In this document: piece by piece, positions 35,401-44,174 of the stretch
Position numbering within the stretch: the stretch's first letter is position 1
Layout: each line of letters opens with the position of its first letter
Notes under the pieces: generated by a model
Told to the model about the DNA's origin: nothing
The model's input: only the letters and a program-made list of their open reading frames with translations
The model's database searches: none
Translations under genes and position numbers: made by a program
Source: Bog-473 sp963791455
GTDB lineage: Bacteria; Actinomycetota; Acidimicrobiia; Acidimicrobiales; RAAP-2
Length of the DNA: 64,000 nucleotides
Reading direction: 5' to 3'
Assembly: GCA_963791455.1 (NCBI GenBank)
Contig: CAWBSM010000002.1
Location: forward strand, 310,001-374,000

Positions 35401-36855
35401 GTGACTCGAAGCAGGCAGGACCAGGGCGGTATTCCGTGGTGAATTCTGGTCCAGATAATCGGCAACCTTGTACCAGTACGACGGAATACTGGCAAACGAA
35501 TAGTTGTTAACGCCCCGTCCCATCAGGTAGGGAGTGGCCAGCGAAGCCAGTACGGCGATCGTCACCGCTCCGACGCCGATGCGCCAAACAACTCGCCCGA
35601 CCCGGCGCGGTCTCCAGTGGGACGCCTTGTAGAGAGAATGCGCGATACCCAGGGCAAGAAGGAGGCCGATCTCTGGCTCTATCTTGTAAACGCTCCGAAG
35701 TGGGGCGAGCGCACCATTGAGAATCGGCAGTAGGAGTCGACTCCCCGGACCGCCGACCGGCCCCCAGTAGGCCGCCAGAGCCACGACGGACGTCACCGCG
35801 AGACTCACGACCAGAAAGCGGCGTTCTCGTATCTCCCTGCACGCGATGCCATAGAGGCCGGTCCCTGCCATCAATGCGGCACCGAGTATCACGATGAAGA
35901 CACTCGTGACGGTGAGTGCGGCCTGGTCCCAACCCAGACCGTCGATGTTCAAGTACGCGGTCCAGACGCTGGATCCCGACAGGGCGGACGTGGCGGACGA
36001 TGTAGATGTGGTCGTGACCGACTTCTCGATGTACGGGAGGAAGTTGAACCCGTACTTGCCGAGAAACAAGAGGGGAATCGCCCACCACGCGGTGGCGAGA
36101 CCGAGGCAGACCACCCACCATCCGATGAGAGAGCGCTTGCGCGGCGACGGCGCGCGGGTGAGCAGGTAAAGAAGCGGAATGACGAGCGCGTAGAGCGTGT
36201 CAGCAGCATTCGTTCCGCCCATGAAGAGGATCGCAATCCCGGAAAGAGCGGCCCCGCGGATCGTTGATCCGCCTCGGCTGGCCCGTACGAGAGGAATGGT
36301 GGCCCACGCGGTCAAAACTCCAGGAGCCGCTTCCGCGGTCACCGATCCGACCAAGATCGTCAACGTGGGCAACAAGGCAAAGGCCGCCCCGGCCGCCAGG
36401 CGCGAACCCAACGAGCCAATTCGTAGTTCTTCGGCCAAGCGGACGATGCCCCAGAACGCAACCGTGACCACGATGGCCATCCAGGCTCGTTGGACCAACC
36501 AAGCAGGGATCGTAAGAATGTTGCCTAAGATGAAGAATGGCGCAGTGGGAAACGCGGACCCTTGAAACTGGTTCCGCAAATAACCGAACCAGCCGTTCGG
36601 CGCCCAGAGATACAAGATGTTGTGAAAAAAGCTGAAGGGATCGGTCGTGAGATCGATCTTGGTGTCGAACACCTGCCTGCCGAATGCGTCCGGAACGAAT
36701 GCCGCAAGGGCGAGAACGAACGCACCGGCCAGCCACCATCTGGATGCCCGCTGCTGCGACATGTCCTCCCGCGCCGGGGAGGTCTGCAGTACGCGCTCGG
36801 TGACCGGGTCGTCGATCGGTTCGGTCTCACCGGTGTATGTACTGCTCAGCTGCAT
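32497..36855 (-). CDS. AftD-like alpha-(1->3)-arabinofuranosyltransferase family protein (DUF3367)
   Basis: A giant 1452-residue polytopic protein. Residues 1-430 contain about ten helices with the early acidic loop (VPDAFGRQVFDTKIDLTTDPF) of GT-C arabinosyltransferases. The middle 430-1280 is extracytoplasmic, with discoidin/carbohydrate-binding-like modules (STGWIAGNPNGSVGEWIQIN, NTAWIAESAHSSIHMQW), and two or three more helices close the C-terminus. The layout matches mycobacterial AftD, which adds arabinofuranose to arabinan. Acidimicrobiia are not known for arabinogalactan of the mycobacterial kind, so another furanose glycan is possible. The start at 36855 has GAGGA four bases upstream. 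Confidence 0.8.
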   Translation of the reverse strand: MQLSSTYTGETEPIDDPVTERVLQTSPAREDMSQQRASRWWLAGAFVLALAAFVPDAFGRQVFDTKIDLTTDPFSFFHNILYLWAPNGWFGYLRNQFQGSAFPTAPFFILGNILTIPAWLVQRAWMAIVVTVAFWGIVRLAEELRIGSLGSRLAAGAAFALLPTLTILVGSVTAEAAPGVLTAWATIPLVRASRGGSTIRGAALSGIAILFMGGTNAADTLYALVIPLLYLLTRAPSPRKRSLIGWWVVCLGLATAWWAIPLLFLGKYGFNFLPYIEKSVTTTSTSSATSALSGSSVWTAYLNIDGLGWDQAALTVTSVFIVILGAALMAGTGLYGIACREIRERRFLVVSLAVTSVVALAAYWGPVGGPGSRLLLPILNGALAPLRSVYKIEPEIGLLLALGIAHSLYKASHWRPRRVGRVVWRIGVGAVTIAVLASLATPYLMGRGVNNYSFASIPSYWYKVADYLDQNSPRNTALVLPASSHGEYVWGWSVDQPLEALARSPWANDQAVPFGGAGSSRMVYSIELALRTGTASPGLPALLWRSGIKYVVLQNDAQWQLSDSPSPLQVHEVLEESGLKRVAQFGPGIETSVIDSPTVSLVKTTYQVPYPAVEIYEVPPAVGGDRPLSPVATFGTSSAALVSGGPEAIKQLLDQGLLGVDQAAILSGDFHGQYRGPVFDVTDTLRREDTNFGLVNDNTSYTLTATGQTSSLSGLPNIPATPDQLLPVQGVQHQTVAVVKGASNISSSSAGSAFFYLPEYSPDNVFDGQSSTGWIAGNPNGSVGEWIQINFDRPVDPRGTHIKFYFGSSHPEVTGIRVSTNQGSVDTRVRPTSRSQLVNVPAGTARYLRVTFISFNEPNSQTTGAGIHNISIPGVHVRLFLKPPEESVGTTAQRVAFSFAASPADFQDLLRNPPEPVLSRQFSTPRRVSLSITGQATPRPGAALDALIGPSGINISATSTFGNLPEFRPQNLVDGDPNTAWIAESAHSSIHMQWTHPVSLSSLVLEDARNTFAVPPEEVLISSAAGSRLIHVGRSNVSTLTFAPLETNSVTVSFPKVQTRKIVTGFGNTVQAPVGLAGLSFPALASSQGQAPNYAASFPVPCGFGPPVVIDGTQYETELGPVDGGPSPTVGALLAVKPLSLTVCGRGPYRPGSAEPFGKPITSVTLNAGVHELVTSPSGMPFNVSSLTLKEVGTPSVGPSVRQARVLNWGQVKRQVAITSGPTTYLEVHQNFSTGWTATLNGMTLTPIRLDGWQQGYLVPAGRGGTVQMTFGPERTYLWGLAAGVLGVIVLLLIAFGVIGRRRGVGLEESLPWNTQLPLWLSIGLVAGVVFVIGGPLVLVVPVLVFIGSRRPRTLPWVAFAGMTAAGIVAALTPGSGALSRLGAFSAPAQVCALIALAAVFVPIVKRRSSEAGEESVSDAEPGHPDPALVGVAVAGGPTGNGSGDQVDNDTG

Positions 36856-37006
36856 CATTCCTCAGATCGCGCCCGCAAGGGGGGTGGGGTCACCGAGCGC
36901 CAAATGCGGGAGCACTTGGGCGAGCGCTCCTACGGACCAAGTCATCTTCTCCGGGAGTCTTGCCAACCGCCTTCACCATGTCGCATCCCTCGCGCCGGGA
37001 CAGTCA

Positions 37007-39844
37007 TCAAGCTGGGCACTCTAGCGCCTTCTCGCCGGCGTACGGGAGGCGGGCGATGCCTTTTGCCTGGGCTTCCTCGGTCCGCAGAGGAATGAGGACC
37101 CTGAACGTGGTGGACCAACCCGGCGTGTCGGCGATGTCGACGAAGCCCTCGTGAGCCTCGGCCACCGACTTGGCGATGGCCAGCCCAAGGCCGGCGCCGG
37201 GTAGGCCCATTTCCGTCGAGGACGCCAGGCGGTAGAAGCGCTCAAAGAGCTGGCCGCGTTTCTCGACCGGGATCCCCGGCCCTTCGTCCATGACCTGCAC
37301 CCGGGCGTAGTCACCGGAGGTGTCCACTGCCACGCGGACGCGGCCGTGGCGCGGGGAGAACTTGATGGCGTTGGAAAGCAGGTTGCCAAGCAGCTGATGG
37401 AGCCTGGGGAGGGAGCCGACGATGGGCACCTCGTGGTCGCAGAGCTCCGTGGTCATCACCACGCCGGCTACCGAGGCCGAGATCTGCATGGCGTCGACGG
37501 CTTCCGCGGCCACGCGAACCAGGTCGAGCTCGCTGAACGCAACATTCAGGCCCGATCCGAAACCCGGGTCGGCGAGCAGATCCTCGGCCACCCGCTGGAG
37601 CTGGTTCGCGTTGCGTCCGATCGTCTGGAGCATTCCCACCTGGCTCTCGGTGAGCTCGCACGACGCGTCGAGCAAGAGCTCCACGAAGCCGCTGATCGAG
37701 GTGATGGGGGTGCGCAGCTCGTGTGACACCGTGGCCACCACGTCGTCCTTCAATTGCGTCAATTCACGCAGCCGATTGTTCTGCTCAATCAGTGACTGTG
37801 TGACCTCCATCTGGATCGCGTACAGGCGGTCGCGGTCGCCCGCCAGCTCCTCGCGCTCGGTCACGTCGATGGCCACGACCACGTACCCGGCATGGCCGAC
37901 GCAGAGGGCGTCGTCCATGAGGTCGAACCCCGCTTCGTTGGCGGGCAGGGCACGGCCCCGTATCACACAGCGGCGCCGCTGGCCGTCCCGGCGCGTCGCC
38001 GTCCAAGGGACAGCGGCCGCCGCCTCGGCGTCGAGAGGCTCGAGAGGGCTGCGCATGGCGGGGACCGTCCGGCGGCGCTCTTCGATCTGCGCCGGGTCGA
38101 TGAAGTCAGCGATGGAGCGGATGCCCACCACCTCGGAGGCCGGATAGCCGAACATCTCCTCCGCACCGGCGGAGAAGAAGGTGACCAACCCCGACGGGTC
38201 GACAACGATGAAGGCGCTGCCCGTGGCGGCTCGTAGGAGTGTCTCGAGGTGCTCACGGGCCGAAGTGGCTTCGCGTGCGTTGACCCGGGCGATGCGTGCC
38301 GTGTGGCCCAGGTCGCGCCTGACGGCGCGCTGGCGCGAGACCATGGCGTTGACCGTCGAGGCGACCAGCGCGGTGACGATGGCCACGACTGCTACCTGAC
38401 GCCATTCGACCGTGGGGTACGTGGGCGGCCCCACGATGAGCAAGGGAACGAGCAAGGCCAGGTCGAGGCAGAACAAGCCGATGAGCAGCTGGGAGCGCCG
38501 GCCGTAGAGAGCGAGCACGGCGATCGGGATGACGTACAGCGCGACGAGGCCCGAGTCCGCTCCGCCTTGGGCGTCGCGGATGATGGCGATGACGGCGATG
38601 TACCCGATCGGGACGACCAGCCAGGCCAAGTCGGGCAACTTCTCCCAGGGGATGAGGAGGGCGGCTGCGACCACCGCGAGCAGGATGAAGCCTGCGATGG
38701 AGATCTCGCGCCCGGCATCGTGGGGGAACGGAAGGACGGCAATGAGTATGGTGCCCACCGCGACCAGGGCGAAGACCGGGAGGCGGGTCCACATCGAACC
38801 CGAGAACCCGATGGGCAGGGCGCGTCCAGACGACAACTCGAACCCCTCACCGTCCGAATCAGTGTGCCCGCCCGGTGGCCCCGACCCCGCCCGCCCCGGG
38901 ACGGGAGCCCGAGCAGCGAGTCCAGAGGAACCGCCTTGCTGTTCGGCTCCTTCGGCCTCGTTGACGACCGTCAGTGTCAAGAGACCGACCGCAAGCATCG
39001 CAAAAGACGCCAATCGCAACGAGAGGGACAGCGGAGCACGAGGAAGGTGCTCGTGGAAGAGAGCGTCTCCCACGACGACGAAATAGGCCGTCGACAGGAC
39101 GCTGCTCACTGGGACAAGGACGGACGTAATGCTTCGCTGTAACGCCATCTGAAACATCAAGAATGCGAGGAGAGAAGTCGCCAGGAAAAGGTAGAACACC
39201 GGGGATGCAAGAATCTGCGGCACCGCCCGCACAACTCCCGAGCGCTGCATGAGTGTCGACAGCGACTTCATGCCCAACGCAGCGCCTCCGTACAGGAGTC
39301 CAGTCGCCAACCCGTAAAGGGGCGCCTGCAGTCTCCTGCGGTGCTGGGCCGAGCCGCGCACACGACTGGCGACGACGAAGCACGACACGCTGGCACAAAG
39401 GGTCGGAATCGTGACGGCGAGCAGTACCGACAAGTTCGTTGATCCGGTGGCCTGGTCCGAATGCGAATCCAGCGAAAGAAGGAGGAGACCCAGCGCCACC
39501 ACTAAAGCGGCAATGCCGAAGTACTCCGCGCGCCGAAGGCGGTCACCGAGGAAGACGTGGGACAACACGAGGAGCAGCACTGTGCCGGTTGGCGCGACCG
39601 CCTGGACAACGGAGATGGAGGCCAACGACAGAGCCACGACCTGCATGGCCAGACCGGCTGCAATCGTGATGAACCCGATCACCCAGACTGGATTACTGAT
39701 CAACCTTCCGACCATCGCTGTGGTCTTGCGGGCGTCCAGGGGAGGCATTCGACGGATCGCAAGCTTCTCGACCACCACACCGACGTTCGCTGCCGCTGCA
39801 GAAGTGACCCCCAGAAGGATTCCGGCCGAAAGTGCGTGGTTCAT
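37007..39844 (-). CDS. EamA/NIPA-like transporter fused to a PAS sensor histidine kinase
   Basis: 945 residues in one open frame. Residues 1-310 form a ten-helix drug/metabolite (EamA/NIPA-like) transporter. After a linker, residues 345-480 form six or so more helices. A PAS domain follows (GSAFIVVDPSGLVTFFSAGA), then HisKA with the phospho-acceptor VATVSHELRTP, and HATPase_c with N-box LLGNLLSNAIKF, VMDEGPGIP and GAGLGLAIAKS. No response regulator is adjacent. An ATG at 38794 could start the kinase alone (595 residues), but it lacks a Shine-Dalgarno. The fusion is unusual; a missed stop between two genes is the alternative. Confidence 0.8.
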   Translation of the reverse strand: MNHALSAGILLGVTSAAAANVGVVVEKLAIRRMPPLDARKTTAMVGRLISNPVWVIGFITIAAGLAMQVVALSLASISVVQAVAPTGTVLLLVLSHVFLGDRLRRAEYFGIAALVVALGLLLLSLDSHSDQATGSTNLSVLLAVTIPTLCASVSCFVVASRVRGSAQHRRRLQAPLYGLATGLLYGGAALGMKSLSTLMQRSGVVRAVPQILASPVFYLFLATSLLAFLMFQMALQRSITSVLVPVSSVLSTAYFVVVGDALFHEHLPRAPLSLSLRLASFAMLAVGLLTLTVVNEAEGAEQQGGSSGLAARAPVPGRAGSGPPGGHTDSDGEGFELSSGRALPIGFSGSMWTRLPVFALVAVGTILIAVLPFPHDAGREISIAGFILLAVVAAALLIPWEKLPDLAWLVVPIGYIAVIAIIRDAQGGADSGLVALYVIPIAVLALYGRRSQLLIGLFCLDLALLVPLLIVGPPTYPTVEWRQVAVVAIVTALVASTVNAMVSRQRAVRRDLGHTARIARVNAREATSAREHLETLLRAATGSAFIVVDPSGLVTFFSAGAEEMFGYPASEVVGIRSIADFIDPAQIEERRRTVPAMRSPLEPLDAEAAAAVPWTATRRDGQRRRCVIRGRALPANEAGFDLMDDALCVGHAGYVVVAIDVTEREELAGDRDRLYAIQMEVTQSLIEQNNRLRELTQLKDDVVATVSHELRTPITSISGFVELLLDASCELTESQVGMLQTIGRNANQLQRVAEDLLADPGFGSGLNVAFSELDLVRVAAEAVDAMQISASVAGVVMTTELCDHEVPIVGSLPRLHQLLGNLLSNAIKFSPRHGRVRVAVDTSGDYARVQVMDEGPGIPVEKRGQLFERFYRLASSTEMGLPGAGLGLAIAKSVAEAHEGFVDIADTPGWSTTFRVLIPLRTEEAQAKGIARLPYAGEKALECPA

Positions 39845-39880
39845 CGCGGATTCACACGCGAAGGCAATATCGCGATGCGC

Positions 39881-40771
39881 TCAAGGGGTGCTCCCGCGCT
39901 GCTCGCTGTATTCCTGCTGAACAGAGATGTTCGACACATTGGACGCAACTCTCGGGGTCCGCTTGACCGCGGAGTCTCTTCCAGAGATCGCCTCTCTCTG
40001 TCGTGACGCGACGGTGGAGAAGAACCTGAAGAGCTCTTGGGCATCAGCCATCTGAGCTGCGTTCCGAGGATGAAGCAGCGCCTCTCTCATCTGCTGGGTG
40101 AGTTGGCGTCGGTCAGATCGAGGGCTGGCAGCCGATTGCACGGGATCGAGGCCGGGGTGCACGAGTTTGTGCCTCCACTCGATCTGTGCCAAGACTCGCT
40201 CCACATTTGAGGGCGCTTCGTCAAATGGACCGATCTGCAACGAATACCGGTGATTGATTCGACCTACTACCGAGCGCATGTGTGATGTGACTTCATCGAA
40301 TTCGCAGATGAGAAGTCGCTCCGCATAGGGAACGAGCTGTCGATGGTAGGAGCAGTATTCGCCAATCACCGTCGGTTCCGAAAACCGCGGGTCATAGACG
40401 AGGTACGAAGCCAGAGCCGAGACCGGATCTCGCACCACCAATACCGTGGGCACGCCACGAGCAAGCGCGAGCTTGATCTGAGAAGGCTGATGGACATGGC
40501 TCGCAATGGTCAGCCGATGGCCGGACGCATCATCGACGGCAAAGGTGGTGAACGTATTACCGGATCGAGGAAATCCCTCTATGACGAGGTCGGTGGCTCC
40601 TGTGATCTGCCTGCTGGTCCCCAGCGGCGTCAACCGAAGCAGAACCGGCAGGAAGATCGGCTCAACCCCGAGAAGGTTCTTGCCGCGCCGCAGAAAATGA
40701 CGCCAGAGGTGTCGAAACCCGGGTGGCAGTTTGGGTGTAGCGACTTCATCCACTCGCATGGGGCGATGCAT
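39881..40771 (-). CDS. Sulfotransferase family protein
   Basis: 296 residues. The PAPS 5'-phosphosulfate loop is seen as IEGFPRSGNTFTTFAVDDA, and the 3'-phosphate-binding segment as VLVVRDPVSALASY. Both are hallmarks of PAPS-dependent sulfotransferases. It would transfer sulfate to a sugar or lipid hydroxyl in the cytosol. A strong Shine-Dalgarno (GGGAGGAAGG) lies six bases before ATG 40771, which is itself inside the end of the upstream methyltransferase (26-base overlap). The context of glycosyltransferase and methyltransferases suggests a sulfated glycan or glycolipid. Confidence 0.85.
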   Translation of the reverse strand: MHRPMRVDEVATPKLPPGFRHLWRHFLRRGKNLLGVEPIFLPVLLRLTPLGTSRQITGATDLVIEGFPRSGNTFTTFAVDDASGHRLTIASHVHQPSQIKLALARGVPTVLVVRDPVSALASYLVYDPRFSEPTVIGEYCSYHRQLVPYAERLLICEFDEVTSHMRSVVGRINHRYSLQIGPFDEAPSNVERVLAQIEWRHKLVHPGLDPVQSAASPRSDRRQLTQQMREALLHPRNAAQMADAQELFRFFSTVASRQREAISGRDSAVKRTPRVASNVSNISVQQEYSEQRGSTP

Positions 40772-41717
40772 CTTGTGCCTTCCTCCCCCCGCCGTTCAAT
40801 GTTGCTGGCTCTCGAGCCGATTCCACCGGGAACCTTCCAAAGGGCGCACAGTTCGGGAGCGGGCGTTTGCGCATGATGAGCAGCAGATTCCATGTTGCGA
40901 GCTCTCGGAGAACGGGAACGCGAACGACCCAGTTGCACCAACTGGGGTAGTAACGAGGAATCGCCTCTTCGATCTCAACCTTGTTCCACCGGTGCACCCA
41001 CCGCAGGAGTGGACCGACATGCACCGGAAACAGGCTTTGCCCGAACTGATGGATCGGCTCGCAACCGGTGTGGCGTCGGTATCGCCTGGCTGACCACTCT
41101 CCACCGAGGTAGTGCCAGGGCGTTGTTTCATGGCCACCCCAAGGTGAGTACCAGTTCGTGAAGGACACGTAGACGAGGCCGCCCGGCTTCGTCACTCGTA
41201 CGAGCTCACTGATGAAGGATTGGGGATTCTCGACATGCTCGAGCACGTTCGACGAGAAGCTGACGTCGGCTGTCGAGTCGGCGAAGGGAAGCCGAAACCC
41301 GTCTCCGATGATGCACCCCTTCGATATGGCCCGGCCCGGTGCCACCGAAACCCGATGCGGCCGAACGGCCGCTTCTCCGGTCACCCCCGTTTCTTTGCCC
41401 GCCTTAAGAGCCCGTATCTCGGGTTCCACGAGGACACATCGAGCGCCGGCCGCTCGAAACGCATCGGTGAAGTACCCGACACCTCCTCCGACATCGAATA
41501 CGACTGCCCCTCCCAGGGGACCATGACGGCTGACTTGCTGTATCGCGTCGTCCGCCAGCAGGCGGTAGAAGCGGTCTGGGTCGGTCTGTTCGACCCGGAA
41601 GGCTTTCAAGAGGGCTATGGATCGATGGATGCCCTGGCTTGCTGGCGCCGGACACACCAAGTCCGCGCCAGTCGGAACGGTGCTGTTCATCCGCTTTTGC
41701 CTCATTGCCGTGTTCAT
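40746..41717 (-). CDS. SAM-dependent methyltransferase, class I
   Basis: 323 residues. Motif I is VVFDVGGGVGYFTDAF, the post-motif region has FSSNVLEHVENPQSF (a Ubie/Methyltransf_11 style), and KPGGLVYVSFTNW is motif III. The long C-terminal extension (HHTGCEPIHQFGQSL, WCNWVVRVP) is typical of sugar or lipid methyltransferases near glycosyltransferases. It starts with ATG overlapping the previous TGA (ATGA). The acceptor is unknown. Confidence 0.8.
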   Translation of the reverse strand: MNTAMRQKRMNSTVPTGADLVCPAPASQGIHRSIALLKAFRVEQTDPDRFYRLLADDAIQQVSRHGPLGGAVVFDVGGGVGYFTDAFRAAGARCVLVEPEIRALKAGKETGVTGEAAVRPHRVSVAPGRAISKGCIIGDGFRLPFADSTADVSFSSNVLEHVENPQSFISELVRVTKPGGLVYVSFTNWYSPWGGHETTPWHYLGGEWSARRYRRHTGCEPIHQFGQSLFPVHVGPLLRWVHRWNKVEIEEAIPRYYPSWCNWVVRVPVLRELATWNLLLIMRKRPLPNCAPFGRFPVESAREPATLNGGGRKAQDASPHASG

Positions 41718-42487
41718 GGGCGACCCTGCGTCTTGGTCCAGGCCGGTTGCGACGAGCCGGGCTTTCGTGCCGCTACGAGGAGATTCGATGCCAGGCTCGG
41801 CGTATAGCAGAACAGCCGGTCAAGGAATTTGAACGGCCCTGGAACGTCGTGATACGGACCACCTTTGATTCTGATGTCGATGAAGTGCATGGCTTTGAGC
41901 AAACTCAAGAGGGCTCGACGGGTGAAGAGCCGGAGGTGCCCGACCACTTCCGTCCCGGGACGCCCATGGATACCGCGCAGACTCACCTCGGTGAACAGGG
42001 GTTGAACACCAACCGCAAGCAAAACCCGGTTGTACCATGCGGCCAGATTCGGAGTCGAGAGAAGAAGGCTTCCTCCGGGGATCAACACTCGCCACGCTTC
42101 GTCCAGCGCATTGTCTGGGTCGACCAGATGTTCGATGAGCTCGCTCATGATGACAACGTCGATGCTCGACGAGGCCAGAGGCAACCCACCCTCATCGGCC
42201 GAAGCGCGAGCTACCGGTATGCCGCGGGAACGTGCTTGCTTCAACGCCGCTATCGACCAGTCGAACCCCACGATGCTCACCGACGCGCCTGGCGTGGCGT
42301 TGCACACGTTCTGGGCAAGCTCGGTGCACATGCCGTCCCCACAACCGACGTCGACGGCGGTGATTCTACGTCCCGCCCCTGACGCGAGGTCGGCGAGCAT
42401 GACCGCTTGGCGTTCGGCTCGCCCCAGTCCCGAACTCAGAGGAGTGGCGGTGTCCTCGTAGAGTCTGCGAAGGGACGTGTCACTCAC
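41714..42487 (-). CDS. SAM-dependent methyltransferase, class I
   Basis: 257 residues. Motif I is AVDVGCGDGMCTELAQ, the acidic strand is IVGFDWSIAALKQA, and VVIMSELIEHLVDPDNALDE and PGGSLLLSTPNLAAW follow. The pattern is of the Methyltransf_11/23 group that works on sugars or quinone-like acceptors. The GTG start overlaps the GT4 stop by eight bases. The two methyltransferases in tandem are different enough to have separate acceptors. Confidence 0.8.
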   Translation of the reverse strand: MSDTSLRRLYEDTATPLSSGLGRAERQAVMLADLASGAGRRITAVDVGCGDGMCTELAQNVCNATPGASVSIVGFDWSIAALKQARSRGIPVARASADEGGLPLASSSIDVVIMSELIEHLVDPDNALDEAWRVLIPGGSLLLSTPNLAAWYNRVLLAVGVQPLFTEVSLRGIHGRPGTEVVGHLRLFTRRALLSLLKAMHFIDIRIKGGPYHDVPGPFKFLDRLFCYTPSLASNLLVAARKPGSSQPAWTKTQGRP

Positions 42488-43817
42488 TGACTGCCGCCTT
42501 CGTCACCGCGCAAGGACGTTGCTCATAGGAGTTGGCGCGGTTTCGACCTTGGGCTGATCGAGCGTAATGACGCACCACGGCCTCTGCCGCGATGCGCTCG
42601 AACTCGTTGACACTGTCGTTCACCGGGTGGCTCAGCGCACGCTTGATGCCGGCTTCCCTGAATTGTTCATAGAGCTCTTCGTCCTGAGCGAGTCGGATCC
42701 AGTGCCGCTTGAAGGTCTCTGAGTCCGTCGCCAGCAGGCCGGTTTCGGAGTCCACGATGGCCTCCCGGACACCCGGTACGTCGAAACCTATGGCCGGCGT
42801 TCCCCTCACCGCAGCTTCAGTGATGACGAGCCCCCAACCCTCCCATGAAGCGGGATGGAGAAGGATCCTCGCTTCACTCATGAGGTGGTGCTTCTCCGCT
42901 TCAGAGACGTACCCGGTGAACTCGACGCCCTCGACCCTCTTCCTCTCCAGTCGTTCTCGGTCTGGTCCGTCGCCAACGATGGTGAGCACGCCGCCCGTCT
43001 GCTCTCTGACCGACTCCCACATCTCCATAAGAAGATCGATCCGCTTGTATCCCACGAGACGACCCACAGCGACAAATCGGGGCAAGGGAGACTTGTCCAA
43101 GAGGGGAGGAGGTTCGGCGACCCCGTGAGGAATGACTCGAATATTCTCCTGCGGGACGCCAATTCCCATGAGAGCCGATTGCGACGACTCAGAAATCGTC
43201 ACGACGAGATTCTTTCGATGAACTCGAGGCATCACATCTGACTCGACAAAACGTCCACACGCTGCCACGAGCGGACCGAAGCGAGAACTCCATTGCTCAC
43301 CATGGACGTGCATGACCATGCACAGAGTCGGCCCACGACGCCACAAAGGCGCCATGAAGGGCATCCCGTTGCACACTTCGACGACCAGGTCCGCTGACCG
43401 AAAGGTGCGGAGGTAACGAACGGGAGCTCGTAAGTACTGTGAGTACTGACCACCCGAGTTCTCGACCCGGTACAGAGGATTCCGTTCCACTGGGCCGCCA
43501 CAGAGCAGCGACACTTGGCAGCCTCGCTGCGCGAGTCCAGCCGCCATCTGGTGGATGAGGAGCTCGGATCCACCCGCCAAGGGGTTCGCAAGGTCTCGCC
43601 AGGAGACAAACAATATTTTTTTCGGTCGTGCCGCGCCGTCGAACGGTCCTTCGTTTCCGACGGATTCGTAGGTGACGACCTGATCAACGCTTGTCATTGG
43701 ATCAACGCTTGTCGTCGTTGGCAGTTCCTCCCGCAGGGTGGGCAGTGGGGTACTCGAAGCGCCATTGACCCGTCCACCGTCTTGGACCCGCGAACCCTGG
43801 GCGGATCTAAATTTCAT
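42480..43817 (-). CDS. Glycosyltransferase family 4
   Basis: 445 residues. A GT-B enzyme with N-terminal GGSELLIHQMAAGLAQRG (acceptor domain), the connecting VVTISESSQSALMGIGVP, and the nucleotide-sugar half GRLVGYKRIDLLMEMW, VGDGPDRERLE, and the EX7E loop HPASWEGWGLVITEAAVRG. It is a retaining GT4 enzyme that should add a sugar from an NDP- or GDP-donor to a growing chain. A GGGGGAGG Shine-Dalgarno seven bases upstream of ATG 43817 is decisive. It is the first gene of the cluster that runs to the sulfotransferase. Confidence 0.85.
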   Translation of the reverse strand: MKFRSAQGSRVQDGGRVNGASSTPLPTLREELPTTTSVDPMTSVDQVVTYESVGNEGPFDGAARPKKILFVSWRDLANPLAGGSELLIHQMAAGLAQRGCQVSLLCGGPVERNPLYRVENSGGQYSQYLRAPVRYLRTFRSADLVVEVCNGMPFMAPLWRRGPTLCMVMHVHGEQWSSRFGPLVAACGRFVESDVMPRVHRKNLVVTISESSQSALMGIGVPQENIRVIPHGVAEPPPLLDKSPLPRFVAVGRLVGYKRIDLLMEMWESVREQTGGVLTIVGDGPDRERLERKRVEGVEFTGYVSEAEKHHLMSEARILLHPASWEGWGLVITEAAVRGTPAIGFDVPGVREAIVDSETGLLATDSETFKRHWIRLAQDEELYEQFREAGIKRALSHPVNDSVNEFERIAAEAVVRHYARSAQGRNRANSYEQRPCAVTKAAVSE

Positions 43818-43950
43818 CAATGAACCTCCCCCACCCCCATTGACGCGTGTACCCAATCGTGTCGGCCGCAAAATAGCCTCAACTGCTCGGAGCAAACCAG
43901 TGCCGAAAGTCATTTCGGGTCACCGGCAAACGCAGGTACGCGTTCCCAAA

Positions 43951-44103
43951 ATGAACGCGACCAAAACTCCCATCAAATCACTGGGATTCATTGTTTTACT
44001 AGTTTTATTCGCCTCCCTCAATGCATGCGTCTTCCGACACTGCATCTCGTCATCTGACTCGCGCTTCCGCGACAGACTTGGGAGCGACGAATCCGAAGGG
44101 TGA
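43951..44103 (+). CDS. Possible very small lipoprotein
   Basis: A 50-residue open frame, MNATKTPIKSLGF, then a hydrophobic run, then the lipobox SLNAC (Cys at residue 26), followed by a short polar tail. This is the layout of a lipoprotein, but there is no Shine-Dalgarno or relative in memory, and such hydrophobic frames can arise by chance. It lies in AT-richer DNA between divergent operons. Confidence 0.3.
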   Translation: MNATKTPIKSLGFIVLLVLFASLNACVFRHCISSSDSRFRDRLGSDESEG

Positions 44104-44174
44104 TACGAAGACGGACCCTGTGGTTCCGGTCCGCAGGTCGAACGAGCGCCAACGCATCCCTCTCGTCTCCCCCG

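Noticed and set aside
38794..39844. Separate transporter gene ahead of the kinase
   Set aside because: There is no stop codon between the two parts and no Shine-Dalgarno before the internal ATG, so a fusion is the simpler reading; kept as an alternative.
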